From contig JANQEL010000288.1 in the NCBI GenBank assembly GCA_028278345.1, forward strand, positions 60,614-124,613: a stretch of DNA of 64,000 bases, in the 5' to 3' direction. Positions 1 through 8,505 of this stretch are shown here, piece by piece. The stretch is from Myxococcota bacterium (lineage in GTDB: Bacteria > Myxococcota_A > UBA9160 > UBA4427). A program made the position numbers and the translations under genes. The first letter of the stretch is position 1. Each line of letters begins with the position of its first letter. The notes below the pieces were generated by a model. It was given only the letters and a program-made list of their open reading frames with translations. It was not told the origin of the DNA and did no database searches.

Positions 1-2
1 TG

Positions 3-401
3 CCCGGGCCCGTCGGTCTCGCGGATCTCGTTCCCACCCTCACGGATCTACTGGGCCTGCCTCCTATCGCCGGCGTGGAGGGACGATCGCTGGCGCCCCA
101 CCTCCGTGGCGAGCCCTCGCAGGTGCCACTCCCCGAGGAACGCTTCAGCGAGATCACCTGGAAGGGAAGCCTCTACTCGGTCATGACCGACGACCACCAG
201 TTGATCCTCGATGTCGAAAAGGGTGACACCCGCTTGATATCACTCGGGGAAGATTCACAGGTACCGCCGGAAGTCCGAGCGAGGTTGGAATCCCTGGTCG
301 AGGACTACCGAAAGCGTCGCCGGGTCACAGACACACCCGCACTCGACGAAGTGTCCCCCGTGATCCGCGAGCGACTGAGGGCCCTCGGCTACCTCGAGTG
401 A
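3..401 (+). CDS. Sulfatase family protein, C-terminal part (5' truncated by window edge)
   Basis: The frame is open from base 3, so the ATG/GTG-bounded ORF at 75 is only part of a longer gene entering from the left. The readable segment VGLADLVPTLTDLLGLPP followed by GRSLAPHL is the typical late motif of type I sulfatases and related alkaline-phosphatase-superfamily hydrolases. The ending (IRERLRALGYLE) is also common at their C-termini. The catalytic Cys/Ser region lies outside the window, so substrate and activity cannot be judged. It converges on the GST-like gene, and the two overlap by 13 bases at their 3' ends. Confidence 0.75.
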   Translation, partial: PGPVGLADLVPTLTDLLGLPPIAGVEGRSLAPHLRGEPSQVPLPEERFSEITWKGSLYSVMTDDHQLILDVEKGDTRLISLGEDSQVPPEVRARLESLVEDYRKRRRVTDTPALDEVSPVIRERLRALGYLE

Positions 402-1210
402 ACCGGTTCGACGTCGAGTTCGCTTCGGGCGCGATCCAGGTAACCGCCGAGGTGCTTCGCAAACTCGGGGGTTTCTGCCAGTCGAAAGAGATGGGCGAAG
501 GCACGGGGGTGTGCGTGCGGTTCGCCTTCCGACACGGGATCCAAGCCCGCCTCGCGAAGGATCTTGCGGGATCCGCGTTCCTTCAGGAACTGGGCGAAAT
601 CGCAGACGTAGGCGATGTCGGCGAGGGTGATCGAATCGCCGGCGATGAACGGGCCGTTGCCGAGCGCCTGCTCGACGCCGTCCAGGTAGAACTCGTACGC
701 GTCCTTCATCCGTCGGTGAAGTTCCGCACTTGGCGGATTCGGCCGCAGCGCGAGCAGATAGACCTGCGCTTCGCGCGCGAAGACGAGGGTCGCGTCGAGG
801 AAGCTGTCGATTCGCGACGCATCGTAACCGTTGCGTCCATAGAGACCATGGTCGGCTGATCCTGCGCGTGCGGCCGCGCGCATGATGCTGTTGGACTCGA
901 ACACGCCTAGGGCACCATCGGGACTGAACCCGGCGGGCACCGTCCCGAACGGATGGGCGACCAGGAAGTCGTCGGTCTTGTAGAGCGTCTGGGAGAACCC
1001 CCGCTTGCCCGTACGCGCGTGGGGACTCGCTTCCGAACGCTCGCCTTCTTCGAGCGGACGGGCATCGAAATCCCACAGCCAGTTCACGAGCGCCGGCGGC
1101 GCGTCGCCGCACACCTCCACTCGAACCCCGCCGAACTCGGCAGCGATGAGCGCCTTCCACACCCGCGGATTCGGCAGGTAGGAGAAGATTCGGAGGACGG
1201 GTTCTGACAT
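389..1210 (-). CDS. Glutathione S-transferase family protein
   Basis: The 273-residue protein has a thioredoxin-like N-terminal half with HPFGTVPAGF (about residues 86-95) and FESNSIMRAAAR (about 104-115). The latter matches the GST glutathione-binding E-S-N-A/S-I motif. The C-terminal helical half carries GPFIAGDSITLADIAYVCDF, the conserved GST-C N-capping segment. Such enzymes conjugate or reduce electrophilic compounds with glutathione in the cytoplasm. The domain is a little longer than a typical 200-230-residue GST because of an insertion at about residues 50-80. It lies just downstream of an HxlR regulator on the same strand, and the next operon encodes a MAPEG protein, another glutathione-linked family. 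A detoxification role is inferred. Confidence 0.8.
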   Translation of the reverse strand: MSEPVLRIFSYLPNPRVWKALIAAEFGGVRVEVCGDAPPALVNWLWDFDARPLEEGERSEASPHARTGKRGFSQTLYKTDDFLVAHPFGTVPAGFSPDGALGVFESNSIMRAAARAGSADHGLYGRNGYDASRIDSFLDATLVFAREAQVYLLALRPNPPSAELHRRMKDAYEFYLDGVEQALGNGPFIAGDSITLADIAYVCDFAQFLKERGSRKILREAGLDPVSEGEPHAHPRAFAHLFRLAETPEFAKHLGGYLDRARSELDVEPVHSR

Positions 1211-1231
1211 GGATTCTCCTCGGCTGCTCGC

Positions 1232-1711
1232 CTATTCGATGGATTCGAGTCGCCTTCGCGTCGCCTTGCTCGCACCTGGCCCCGCACGAAACGCGACATC
1301 CATTGCACCGAGTGCCTCACCCTTCCGGTTGCGAAGCTGCAACTGCGGCACGGGTTTTCCCGTCGAGCGGTCGAGCAGTTGCACCGGCTCCTTGCCACGG
1401 CCGTAGACGTATTCATTCGACCACTGCATCAGGGCGATCATCACCGTCTCTAGGGCACGGCCCTTCTCGGTCAGGTAGTAGGCGTAGCGGGTCCCACGCT
1501 CGCCCACGTCCTCTTTTCGGAAGATGCCCTCTTTCTCGAGAAAGAAGAGCCTGTCGCTGAGGAGCGTCTTCGCGATTCCGGTGTTGCGTTGAAATTCGCC
1601 GAAGCGTGTCGCGCCGTAGAACGCTTCCCGGACGAGCAAGAGCGTCCAGTGGTCTCCCAGGATATTCAATGCCGCTGCGATCGCGCAGGTCTGGGTGTGT
1701 CGATTCGCCAT
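1232..1711 (-). CDS. HxlR-family winged-helix transcriptional regulator
   Basis: From the ATG at 1711 the product is 159 residues and begins MANRHTQTCAIAAALNILG. The HxlR hallmarks follow: an N-terminal Cys, LGDHWTLLLVREAF, RFGEFQR, a recognition helix with IAKTLLSDRL, and a wing with YYLTEKGRAL. The track ORF starts at 2182, but that extension runs antisense through the SDR gene and is not credible. HxlR proteins are dimeric repressors or activators that often sense quinones or electrophiles through the N-terminal Cys. The gene is divergent from the SDR-MAPEG-MBL operon and upstream of the GST gene. An inverted repeat in the shared intergenic region is its likely operator. Confidence 0.85.
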   Translation of the reverse strand: MANRHTQTCAIAAALNILGDHWTLLLVREAFYGATRFGEFQRNTGIAKTLLSDRLFFLEKEGIFRKEDVGERGTRYAYYLTEKGRALETVMIALMQWSNEYVYGRGKEPVQLLDRSTGKPVPQLQLRNRKGEALGAMDVAFRAGPGASKATRRRLESIE

Positions 1712-1772
1712 CTGCCTTCCAACTTCGGTCCAGGATGTAGACGAAGCGTAGTCGACGATCGCCTCGTTTACA

Positions 1773-1795
1773 TTTGGTACTGAAATGCTACCAAA
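1773..1795. promoter_or_regulatory. Candidate HxlR operator (inverted repeat)
   Basis: TTTGGTA-N9-TACCAAA is a perfect seven-base inverted repeat in the divergent region between the HxlR gene and the SDR operon. Its symmetry and spacing fit a winged-helix dimer site. Function is inferred from position only. The site overlaps the upstream ATG of the track ORF at 1785, which supports the downstream SDR start at 1860. Confidence 0.45.
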
Positions 1796-1859
1796 GATCG
1801 ACCGCGCCGCAACGCACAATCCGCCAGCAGGCGGACGCGAGAACGGAGACCACGAAGTC

Positions 1860-2561
1860 ATGGCAAATCGAGAAATCTGTCTCATCACCGGGGTCGGCCC
1901 CGGCACCGGGAGCGCACTGGTTCGGCGCTTCGCGGAGACGTACGACGTTGCGATGGTGGCACGCAGCAAGGACCGGCTCGAGGAACTCGAAAGCGAAGCT
2001 CCCAACACCCACGCTTTCCCCCTCGACGTCACGGATGCGGACGCCGTTCGCGCCACAGCGAACGAGATCCGCTCGAAGCTCGGGGCCCCGTCCATCGTGA
2101 TCCACAACGCGGTGGGGGGTGCGCTCGCAAACGTCCTCGATGTCGATCCCGCTGTGCTGCAACAGAACTTCCAGATCAACACGATGGCGCTGCTTCAGCT
2201 CATCCAGGAGTTCGGGCCGGCGATGGTCGAAGCGGGCAGGGGCGTGATCCTCGCGACCGGCAACACCTCGGCCTATCGGGGCCGTGCCCGCTTTGCCGCT
2301 TTCGCCCCGACCAAGGCGGCTCAACGCATCCTGCTCGAATCGGCGGCTCGCGCTCTCGGACCGAAGGGGATCCACGTTTCCTTCGTCGCCATCGACGCCG
2401 TCATCGACGTCCCATGGGCACGCCAGCTCTATTCGGACAGACCGGACACGTTCTTCGCACTCCCTGCGGACATTGCGGCGGAGTGCTTCCACATTGCCCA
2501 CCAACCGCGGTCGACCTGGACCTTCGACGTCATGATCCGACCCGACGGGGAGGTCTGGTAG
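1860..2561 (+). CDS. SDR-family oxidoreductase with atypical active site
   Basis: The start at 1860 (MANREICLITGVGPGTG) is chosen because the Rossmann nucleotide-binding strand begins immediately after it; the earlier ATG at 1785 sits in a probable operator. The 233-residue product has the TGxGxGTG-type cofactor loop and an HNAVGG segment equivalent to NNAG. Where SDRs carry Tyr-x-x-x-Lys, this protein reads FAAFAPTKAA, so Phe replaces the catalytic Tyr while Lys is kept. It may use a different proton donor, bind rather than reduce, or act on an unusual substrate. The stop abuts the ATG of the MAPEG gene (2561/2562), so the two are probably translationally linked in one operon. Confidence 0.82.
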   Translation: MANREICLITGVGPGTGSALVRRFAETYDVAMVARSKDRLEELESEAPNTHAFPLDVTDADAVRATANEIRSKLGAPSIVIHNAVGGALANVLDVDPAVLQQNFQINTMALLQLIQEFGPAMVEAGRGVILATGNTSAYRGRARFAAFAPTKAAQRILLESAARALGPKGIHVSFVAIDAVIDVPWARQLYSDRPDTFFALPADIAAECFHIAHQPRSTWTFDVMIRPDGEVW

Positions 2562-2969
2562 ATGGCGATCATCCATTCGGACGCTCTGCAAGCCGTCATG
2601 CTCTGGTCCAGCGCGAACCTGCTCTTGATGCTCACGCTGGGACTGATGGTGTCACGCCTTCGAATCCAGCTCGGAGCCGCTGTCGGAACGGGAGAGAACG
2701 CGCGGCTCGAACGCGCCGTCCGCGCGCATGGCAACAACGCGGAGTACGTCCCAGGAGCGCTACTCCTGCTCCTGCTCGCCGGCTTGACGGGTGCTTCCCC
2801 GCTCGTGCTCCATATCACGGGAGCCGGCCTGCTGGTCGCCCGCATCCTCCACGCCATCGGCATTCAACAGCGCGACAAACGACTCCCGCCGGCCCGCGCC
2901 GTCGGCAACATCGCGACGTGGATCATCATCGCCTGGCTGGGTGTCGCCGTTCTCGCCGCATCGGTTTGA
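2562..2969 (+). CDS. MAPEG-family membrane protein
   Basis: The 135-residue protein has four predicted hydrophobic segments and the MAPEG signature LERAVRAHGNNAEYVPGALL (R-x-x-R-A-H-x-N-x-x-E-Y-x-P). This family includes microsomal glutathione S-transferases and eicosanoid-forming enzymes, integral membrane proteins that use glutathione. Length and topology are normal. It begins directly after the SDR stop codon and is followed after 26 bases by the MBL lipoprotein gene. With the GST gene nearby this suggests a glutathione-dependent detoxification locus controlled by the HxlR protein; that link is inferred. Confidence 0.85.
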   Translation: MAIIHSDALQAVMLWSSANLLLMLTLGLMVSRLRIQLGAAVGTGENARLERAVRAHGNNAEYVPGALLLLLLAGLTGASPLVLHITGAGLLVARILHAIGIQQRDKRLPPARAVGNIATWIIIAWLGVAVLAASV

Positions 2970-2995
2970 AACCAGAAGTGCACAAAGGAGGAACG

Positions 2996-3961
2996 ATGAG
3001 TACATCTACAGGGCTTGCCGTTCTCATTCTGCTGACAATGAGCACCCTTGGATGCGCCAGTGCACTTCGCGGCGATCGAGGCGTGCGTGCCGACGAATTG
3101 AGGCTCGAGATCTTCGTGTCCGAGCCGATCGAGGTCAACGTGACTTCAGCGCTGATCATGGGCCCCACCGAAATGCTGGTCGTCTGCGGTCAGGCGACAC
3201 GTTCGGCTGCGATCCGACTCGCCGACGAGATCGCCGAGCAGGACCGCACACTGAAGTACGTCTACCTGACCCACCCGCACATGGATCACTCTCAGGGTGC
3301 CAGCATCCTGCTGGAGCGGTTTCCTGGCGCGAAGTTCATTGCGGTACCGGAAGTCGCGGCGCTCCAACGCGAGACGATCGAGTTCGACGATCAGCTCGCG
3401 CGGTTTCGACACCGCGAGAACGCCGCCGTGCCTTCGATTCCCGCGACCGACTACACCGACAGCACCATCACCATCGACGGACACACGATCGAGATCTGGA
3501 AGGACATCGTCGGTGACGGGGGACTCGGCGCGCCACACACGGCTCTGTATATCCCCTCCCTGGAGGCGCTACTCCCAAGCGACAGCATCTATTTCGATGC
3601 GCACGTCATGCTGGCCGGTAGCACGCCCGAGAGCCGAGCCGCAGCGATCGAGCAGATCGAGGGCTGGATCGCACGCGACTTCAAGACGGTCGTTCCCGGG
3701 CATATGCCCAAGGGAGCACCACTCACGGCCATGGGTGCGCTGACGCACACACGGGACTACATACGATCGTATGACGAGGTGGTGGCATCACACTCGAAAT
3801 CGGACGACGTGATTCGGGCCATGTTCGCCCGGTACCCGGACACACGGCACGAATCCGCACTGATCATCTCGACCTTTCTCAACTTCGGTGAGATGGATCG
3901 GGTGAGGGCCTACTTGGGTACTTGGAGAGAGCCAGGCGGCGCCAATCTCCAGCTGAAGTAG
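2996..3961 (+). CDS. Secreted MBL-fold metallo-hydrolase, probable lipoprotein
   Basis: The start at 2996 is set by a strong ribosome-binding site (AAGGAGG, five bases upstream) and gives 321 residues; the 515-residue track ORF is an upstream extension through other genes. The N-terminus is a signal peptide ending MSTLGC-A, a slightly degenerate lipobox, so Cys20 may be lipidated. The zinc motif THPHMDHSQG lies at residues 92-101. Later blocks include GAPHTALYIP, PSDSIYFDAHVM and VVPGHMPKG, as in metallo-beta-lactamase-fold hydrolases. Substrate is unknown. It is the third gene of the SDR-MAPEG operon and probably acts in the periplasm or on a membrane face. Confidence 0.82.
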   Translation: MSTSTGLAVLILLTMSTLGCASALRGDRGVRADELRLEIFVSEPIEVNVTSALIMGPTEMLVVCGQATRSAAIRLADEIAEQDRTLKYVYLTHPHMDHSQGASILLERFPGAKFIAVPEVAALQRETIEFDDQLARFRHRENAAVPSIPATDYTDSTITIDGHTIEIWKDIVGDGGLGAPHTALYIPSLEALLPSDSIYFDAHVMLAGSTPESRAAAIEQIEGWIARDFKTVVPGHMPKGAPLTAMGALTHTRDYIRSYDEVVASHSKSDDVIRAMFARYPDTRHESALIISTFLNFGEMDRVRAYLGTWREPGGANLQLK

Positions 3962-3970
3962 CGAATTCCG

Positions 3971-5620
3971 CTAGTGGCCGCCTTGCCGGTCGGGTTCGAA
4001 GTCGAACCCCGGGTAGTTCTCGGAGGCCACGCCTGCGAGGCGTTCGTAGTAGATCGAACCGCCGAGGTAGACCGAGAAGTAGCGGGGTTTGCCCGGCACG
4101 TTCGCGCCGGTCCACCAACTGTCGGTCTTTGGGAAGAGCGTGAAGCTCGCCATGCCCGTGACTTCGTTGCCCCAGGCCTCTTCGCTGTCCGTGGTGGGTT
4201 CCGCGGCAGCGTACCCGTGCTTTTCCAGATGGCGGACGAAGTCGCCGATCCAGCTCATCTGTCGCTCGGCACCCAGCGGCATGTTGTAGAAGACGCCGGG
4301 CGAGCCCGGACCGTGGATCATGAACAGGTTGGGGAAGCCACGGATCGTGAGCCCGAGGTAGTTGTGGAAGCGGTCGGTCCATCGCTCCTTCAAGCGCACG
4401 CCGCCGCGGCCCTGGGGGTTGAGGCGCAGCATCGAGCCGCTGATGGCGTCGAAGCCGGTGGCAAGCACGAGCACGTCGATCGGATGCTCGCCCGACTGCG
4501 TGATCACGCTCGTCTCGGTGAAGCGTTCGATCGGATCTTCGCGCAGGTCGACGAGGCTCACGTTGTCGCGGTTGTAGGCCTCAAAGTAACCGTTCTCGAG
4601 GATCGGGCGCTTGGTGATCACGTAGTGGTCGGGCATCAGCTTGTCGGCGGTTTCCGGATCCTTCACGATCTCGCGGATCTTCTTTCGCACGAAGTCGGCG
4701 AGTGAATCGTTGGCTTCCTCGCTCATCGCGATGTCGGTGTAGAGGTCGAGGAAGAACTTGAAGCTGCCGCGCTGCCAGAGTTCTTCGTAGAACGCCTCGC
4801 GCTCTTCAGGGGTGGCGTCGGCGGCCGTGCGCTCGTGGACGTCGAAGGGAAAGCCACCGGGGTTCGCGAGCATCTTCGCTTTGGTGGCCTCCCAGTTCGC
4901 TCGCGCATCGGCCATCTCTTCCTTCGTGATGGCGCGGTTGGCCGCGGGAAAGGCGAATTGCGCAGTGCGCTGGAGCACCGTCACGTGATCAGCTTCCTTG
5001 GCGATCTCCGGCATCGCCTGGATGCCGGACGAACCCGTCCCGATCACCGCGACCCGCTTGCCCGCGAAGGAGACGGGTTCGTGAGGCCACTGGCCGGTGT
5101 GATAGGTCTCGCCCGTGAAGTCGTCGATGCCCGGAATGTCGGGCTTGTTCGTCGTCGAGAGCGCACCCACCGCGCAGATCAGATAGCGGGCCGATGCGCG
5201 CTGGCCGTCGCTGGTCTGCAGGATCCAGCGTTGGGTCGCCTCGTCGTAGCTGGCGTCCTCGACCCAGGTTTCGAACTGGATGTCGCGACGCAGGTCGAAC
5301 TTGTCGGCCACGTGCTCAATGTAGGCCAGCACCGCCGACCACTCGGATTGGGTCTCTTCCCAATCCCATTCCTGCATCAGCTCTTCGGAGAACGTGTAGC
5401 AGTAGAAGGGACTGCCGGGGCCGTCGACGCGTGCGCCGGGGTAGCGGTTGTACCACCAGGTGCCCCCGACGTCGCTCGCGCCATCGTACGCGCGCACCGA
5501 GAGGCCCATCTCGCGGAAGTGGTGGATGGCGTACATCCCACTCACACCCGCTCCGATGATCAGCACGTCGAAGTGCTCGATCGAACCGTTGGGCTGCGAA
5601 GGTTGGGGCTGGCTCGTCAT
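3971..5620 (-). CDS. Flavin-containing (Baeyer-Villiger-type) monooxygenase
   Basis: The 549-residue protein has two Rossmann motifs, GAGVSG (residues 23-28) for FAD and GTGSSG (about 194-199) for NADPH. Between them is FTGETYHTGQWP (168-179), which fits the Baeyer-Villiger fingerprint FxGxxxHxxxWP. GGTWWYNRYPGARVD after the first motif is also typical of cyclohexanone-monooxygenase relatives. Such enzymes insert oxygen next to a ketone, or oxidise S or N atoms. The gene is divergent from a CmcJ/NvfI-like oxidoreductase. Its start region contains a hairpin that could hide the ribosome-binding site. Confidence 0.9.
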   Translation of the reverse strand: MTSQPQPSQPNGSIEHFDVLIIGAGVSGMYAIHHFREMGLSVRAYDGASDVGGTWWYNRYPGARVDGPGSPFYCYTFSEELMQEWDWEETQSEWSAVLAYIEHVADKFDLRRDIQFETWVEDASYDEATQRWILQTSDGQRASARYLICAVGALSTTNKPDIPGIDDFTGETYHTGQWPHEPVSFAGKRVAVIGTGSSGIQAMPEIAKEADHVTVLQRTAQFAFPAANRAITKEEMADARANWEATKAKMLANPGGFPFDVHERTAADATPEEREAFYEELWQRGSFKFFLDLYTDIAMSEEANDSLADFVRKKIREIVKDPETADKLMPDHYVITKRPILENGYFEAYNRDNVSLVDLREDPIERFTETSVITQSGEHPIDVLVLATGFDAISGSMLRLNPQGRGGVRLKERWTDRFHNYLGLTIRGFPNLFMIHGPGSPGVFYNMPLGAERQMSWIGDFVRHLEKHGYAAAEPTTDSEEAWGNEVTGMASFTLFPKTDSWWTGANVPGKPRYFSVYLGGSIYYERLAGVASENYPGFDFEPDRQGGH

Positions 5621-5627
5621 TCGTGGT

Positions 5628-5660
5628 CTCCCGGCGCCAGGGGTTGGCGGCAGCCGGGAG
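5628..5660 (-). promoter_or_regulatory. Leader hairpin overlapping the ribosome-binding site of the flavin monooxygenase
   Basis: On the minus-strand transcript CTCCCGGC pairs perfectly with GCCGGGAG across a 17-base loop. The second arm contains the GGGAG ribosome-binding site, seven bases before the ATG at 5620. The hairpin could limit translation unless melted, or the same inverted repeat could be a DNA operator. Both readings are inferred. Confidence 0.4.
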
Positions 5661-5790
5661 TCTACGAACGGCCGCGAGTCGTTTCCGCTCGCGTACGCGG
5701 GCGAACGAGGCCCCGTGGGCCGGTAGACGCAGCGGTTGAACGGACGCGACCCGGTATGCCACGATCCCCGAGCGCCAGAGGAGTAATGCG

Positions 5791-7047
5791 ATGAGCGAAG
5801 TCAATGTCGACCCGACCCCCTCGACCTCGGCCTGGGTCCCGCCGCTGGAACGAACCGCCGGCCAGCCCGAGCCCATTGCGGCGAACGGCGGGCTTTCGTA
5901 CGCGGCCTTCGAGCGCGACGGCGACGCGGGGACGACCGCGGCCACCGAGGACGCGATTCGGCGCGCCACGAAAGGCAACGGCCAAGCCGTGATCGACTGG
6001 CTCGAGAACGCACCCGCCGGGCCCGTCGAAACCAAGTGGGGGCCGGGCTTCCGTCGCTTCGCCGAGTGCCTCGAGTACATCGAAGCGCAGGGGATCGAGG
6101 CGCCCGAAGGCGGCATCGTCGTGCCCCTTCGCTACTCGGTCGACGAGCAGCCGACCTATTCGATCGTGCCGTCCAACGCGCTTTGGCGAGACCCGGACCG
6201 CGAGGACGACGCCGCCGCCCTGCGCAAGGACGAACGCGACAACGTGCGTCGCTGCCTCTACTTCCCCCACGTGCTCCGCGATGCGCGACGAATCGAGGAG
6301 TACCACCCGGGGCTCTCACCGTACACGGCCGAGAGCATGGACAGGTTGGGCGTCTCCCTCGCGCACCTCGAGTCGAAGTGCACGAACTTCTACGACGCGG
6401 CGGAAGTGGAGCGCGTCTACTACCCCGAGATCGAGCAGCTGCTGCTCGACTTCTTCCCCGGCGCGACCGACGCCCTCGTCTACAACCACGACGTCTTCGA
6501 CAAGCACTACGCGGGGGATCGCACCGAGGATCAGGCGGCCAAGAACCCGGGCGTCAACGCCAACTACGCCAACCTCGTGCACAACGACCTGAACGACAAC
6601 AGCGGTCGCGTGCGCTGCCGCGAACTCCTGACCCAGAACCTGCGCAACTTCGGCCGCGAGGTGCACTACAGTGAGGCGGAGGCCGACGCGAAGATGTCGC
6701 GGCGCTTCATGTCGATCAATCTCGCCAAGCCGATGGAGACGGTTCGCCAGAACCCCTTCGTGCTCTGCGCCTGGCCCTCGTTCGCAGATCAGCCCTACAT
6801 CAACAACTATCGCGTGTACGACGATCGCGTCGGCGAGACGACCCAGTTCACCTACCGCCCCGATCACGAGTGGTATTGGTTGCCGAACCAGACCCCGACT
6901 GAAGTGTCGATGCTCAAGTGCTACGACTCGGTCACTGACGGTTCGGTGTCGCGCTGGTCGTTCCACACCTCGGCCATCGATCCAACCGCCCCCGAAGACG
7001 CCCCCTGCCGCAGGAACCTGGTCGTTCGATCGTACGTGTTCTTCTAG
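5791..7047 (+). CDS. CmcJ/NvfI-family oxidoreductase-like protein
   Basis: The 418-residue protein resembles the CmcJ/NvfI family, whose members include 2-oxoglutarate/Fe(II)-type tailoring enzymes. Visible family-like blocks are VVPLRYSVDEQPTYSIVPSN, TNFYDAAEVERVYYPEIEQLL, VYNHDVFDKHYAG, AHNDLNDNSG-like VHNDLNDNS, and a late SVSRWSFHTSAIDP. The His-Asp pair in VHNDLNDNS is consistent with metal ligands, but this has not been tested. The upstream AGAGGAG supports the ATG at 5791. It is divergent from the flavin monooxygenase, suggesting joint oxidation of a substrate. The stop codon shares a CTAG with the stop of the convergent transporter gene. Confidence 0.7.
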   Translation: MSEVNVDPTPSTSAWVPPLERTAGQPEPIAANGGLSYAAFERDGDAGTTAATEDAIRRATKGNGQAVIDWLENAPAGPVETKWGPGFRRFAECLEYIEAQGIEAPEGGIVVPLRYSVDEQPTYSIVPSNALWRDPDREDDAAALRKDERDNVRRCLYFPHVLRDARRIEEYHPGLSPYTAESMDRLGVSLAHLESKCTNFYDAAEVERVYYPEIEQLLLDFFPGATDALVYNHDVFDKHYAGDRTEDQAAKNPGVNANYANLVHNDLNDNSGRVRCRELLTQNLRNFGREVHYSEAEADAKMSRRFMSINLAKPMETVRQNPFVLCAWPSFADQPYINNYRVYDDRVGETTQFTYRPDHEWYWLPNQTPTEVSMLKCYDSVTDGSVSRWSFHTSAIDPTAPEDAPCRRNLVVRSYVFF

Positions 7048-8396
7048 CCGGAACGGCGTACCCGATCGAGGGCGGCGCGGTGTGCGCGTTCGTCGAGGGA
7101 GAAACGCCAGAGCAGGAGGAAGGCGACGGCGTTCAACGCTGCGGGCAGGTAGCCGACGGTGAGCCGGATGCCTTCGACGGTGACGGTCGACTGCTGGGCG
7201 AGTTGGGCGTCATAGCCGAAGGCGGCCAGTACCATGCCGAGGGTCCAGCCCGCGAGTGCCATGGCTCCCTTCTGCGCGAAGTTCCAGGTTGCGAAGTAGG
7301 CGCCCTCGCGTCGGGCGCCGCTTTGCGCTTCGTCCCAATCGATGATGTCGGCCTTGACCGAGGGGCCGATCACGGTTCCGCAAGCCGCCAGCGAGCCGAG
7401 GATCACGCAACCCACGATGAAGAGCGTCCCGTTGCCCACGCCGATCCACCCAACGCCCGCCAGGATGAAGATGCGCGCGCCCGTCGAGAGCAACCACGCG
7501 GGCTTCTTGCCGATGCGCCTCGACACCACGACCCAGAGCGGAATCGCGACCACCATCGTGACGACCGCCGAGCCCATGTAGGTCGCTGTCTGTCCGGGCG
7601 TGCGCAGCACCCAATCCGAGAAGAAGGGCATCCCGCTCAACACGAGGGTCAACCCGGCCTGTTCGCACAGAACGATGCCCAACACGATGCGCGCATGGGG
7701 ATTGCGCAGCACCTGGGCGAAGACGGCGAATGAACCGTGAGCGTCCTGCCGTTGGTGCGACTTCGGCTCGCGGATCCAGGCCGTCGCCAGGAGCAAGGCG
7801 GCCACGATCGCTGTCGCCATGTAGAGCGAGATGCGCGCCATCGTCTCGCGCGGGTCGACCGCATTCTCGACCACGCCGATCGCCATCGTGGCGCCGAGCA
7901 ACCCCAGCGTCTCGACCAGTTGCGAGCCGCCGAACACGCGCGTTCGATCGTGGTAGCCGCGCGAGAGCTCGGCACCCAATGCCATGTGGGGCACGCGAAA
8001 GGTGGAATAGAAGGTGCGGTAGAGAAGGAAGACGACGAGGGTCCACGCGACCATCTGGCTCTCGTCGAGCCAGTCGGGGGGCGACCAGAGCGCGACAGTG
8101 CACAGGGCAAGAGGGAGCGCGGACGCCATGATCCAGGGCCGGCGGCGCCCCCAGCGCGTGTGGACGCGATCGCTCAAGTGGCCGATCGGCGGATCGTTGA
8201 GTGCATCCCACCCCTGCCCGAGCAACACGATCGTGCCGGCCACGGCCGGAGCGATCAGCAGCACGTCGGTCGCGAACTTGATGAAGAAGGTCCCGATCAG
8301 GAACGACGAGAAGAACACCGCGCCCACGGGTGCGGCATAAATCAGGATCGTCGGTACCGAGACCCGGTCGGCGGGCTGCGAGGGGGTGGCGGGCAC
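7044..8396 (-). CDS. MFS transporter, GPH (glycoside-pentoside-hexuronide:cation symporter) type
   Basis: The 450-residue protein has about twelve hydrophobic segments. The cytoplasmic loop motif NDPPIGHLSDRVHTRWGRRRPW, between helices 2 and 3, is the MFS_2/GPH signature. These symporters import sugars, glycosides or other organic solutes with cations across the inner membrane. The substrate cannot be read from sequence. It converges on the CmcJ-like gene with a four-base overlap (CTAG shared by both stops). The gene stands alone on its strand, so a link with its neighbours is uncertain. Confidence 0.87.
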   Translation of the reverse strand: MPATPSQPADRVSVPTILIYAAPVGAVFFSSFLIGTFFIKFATDVLLIAPAVAGTIVLLGQGWDALNDPPIGHLSDRVHTRWGRRRPWIMASALPLALCTVALWSPPDWLDESQMVAWTLVVFLLYRTFYSTFRVPHMALGAELSRGYHDRTRVFGGSQLVETLGLLGATMAIGVVENAVDPRETMARISLYMATAIVAALLLATAWIREPKSHQRQDAHGSFAVFAQVLRNPHARIVLGIVLCEQAGLTLVLSGMPFFSDWVLRTPGQTATYMGSAVVTMVVAIPLWVVVSRRIGKKPAWLLSTGARIFILAGVGWIGVGNGTLFIVGCVILGSLAACGTVIGPSVKADIIDWDEAQSGARREGAYFATWNFAQKGAMALAGWTLGMVLAAFGYDAQLAQQSTVTVEGIRLTVGYLPAALNAVAFLLLWRFSLDERAHRAALDRVRRSG

Positions 8397-8505
8397 GCGT
8401 GCACTCTACCGCGTGCTGCACGACCGAGCGCTGGTGCCACAGCCCGTTCGACATGGCACCATGCAGGACCCATTCGCGCCCAGGCACTAGAGAGAGGTCC
8501 CTCCG

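Noticed and set aside
3957-3975. TAGCG-AATTC-CGCTA hairpin between convergent genes
   Set aside because: A five-base stem without a T tract is too weak for a terminator call.
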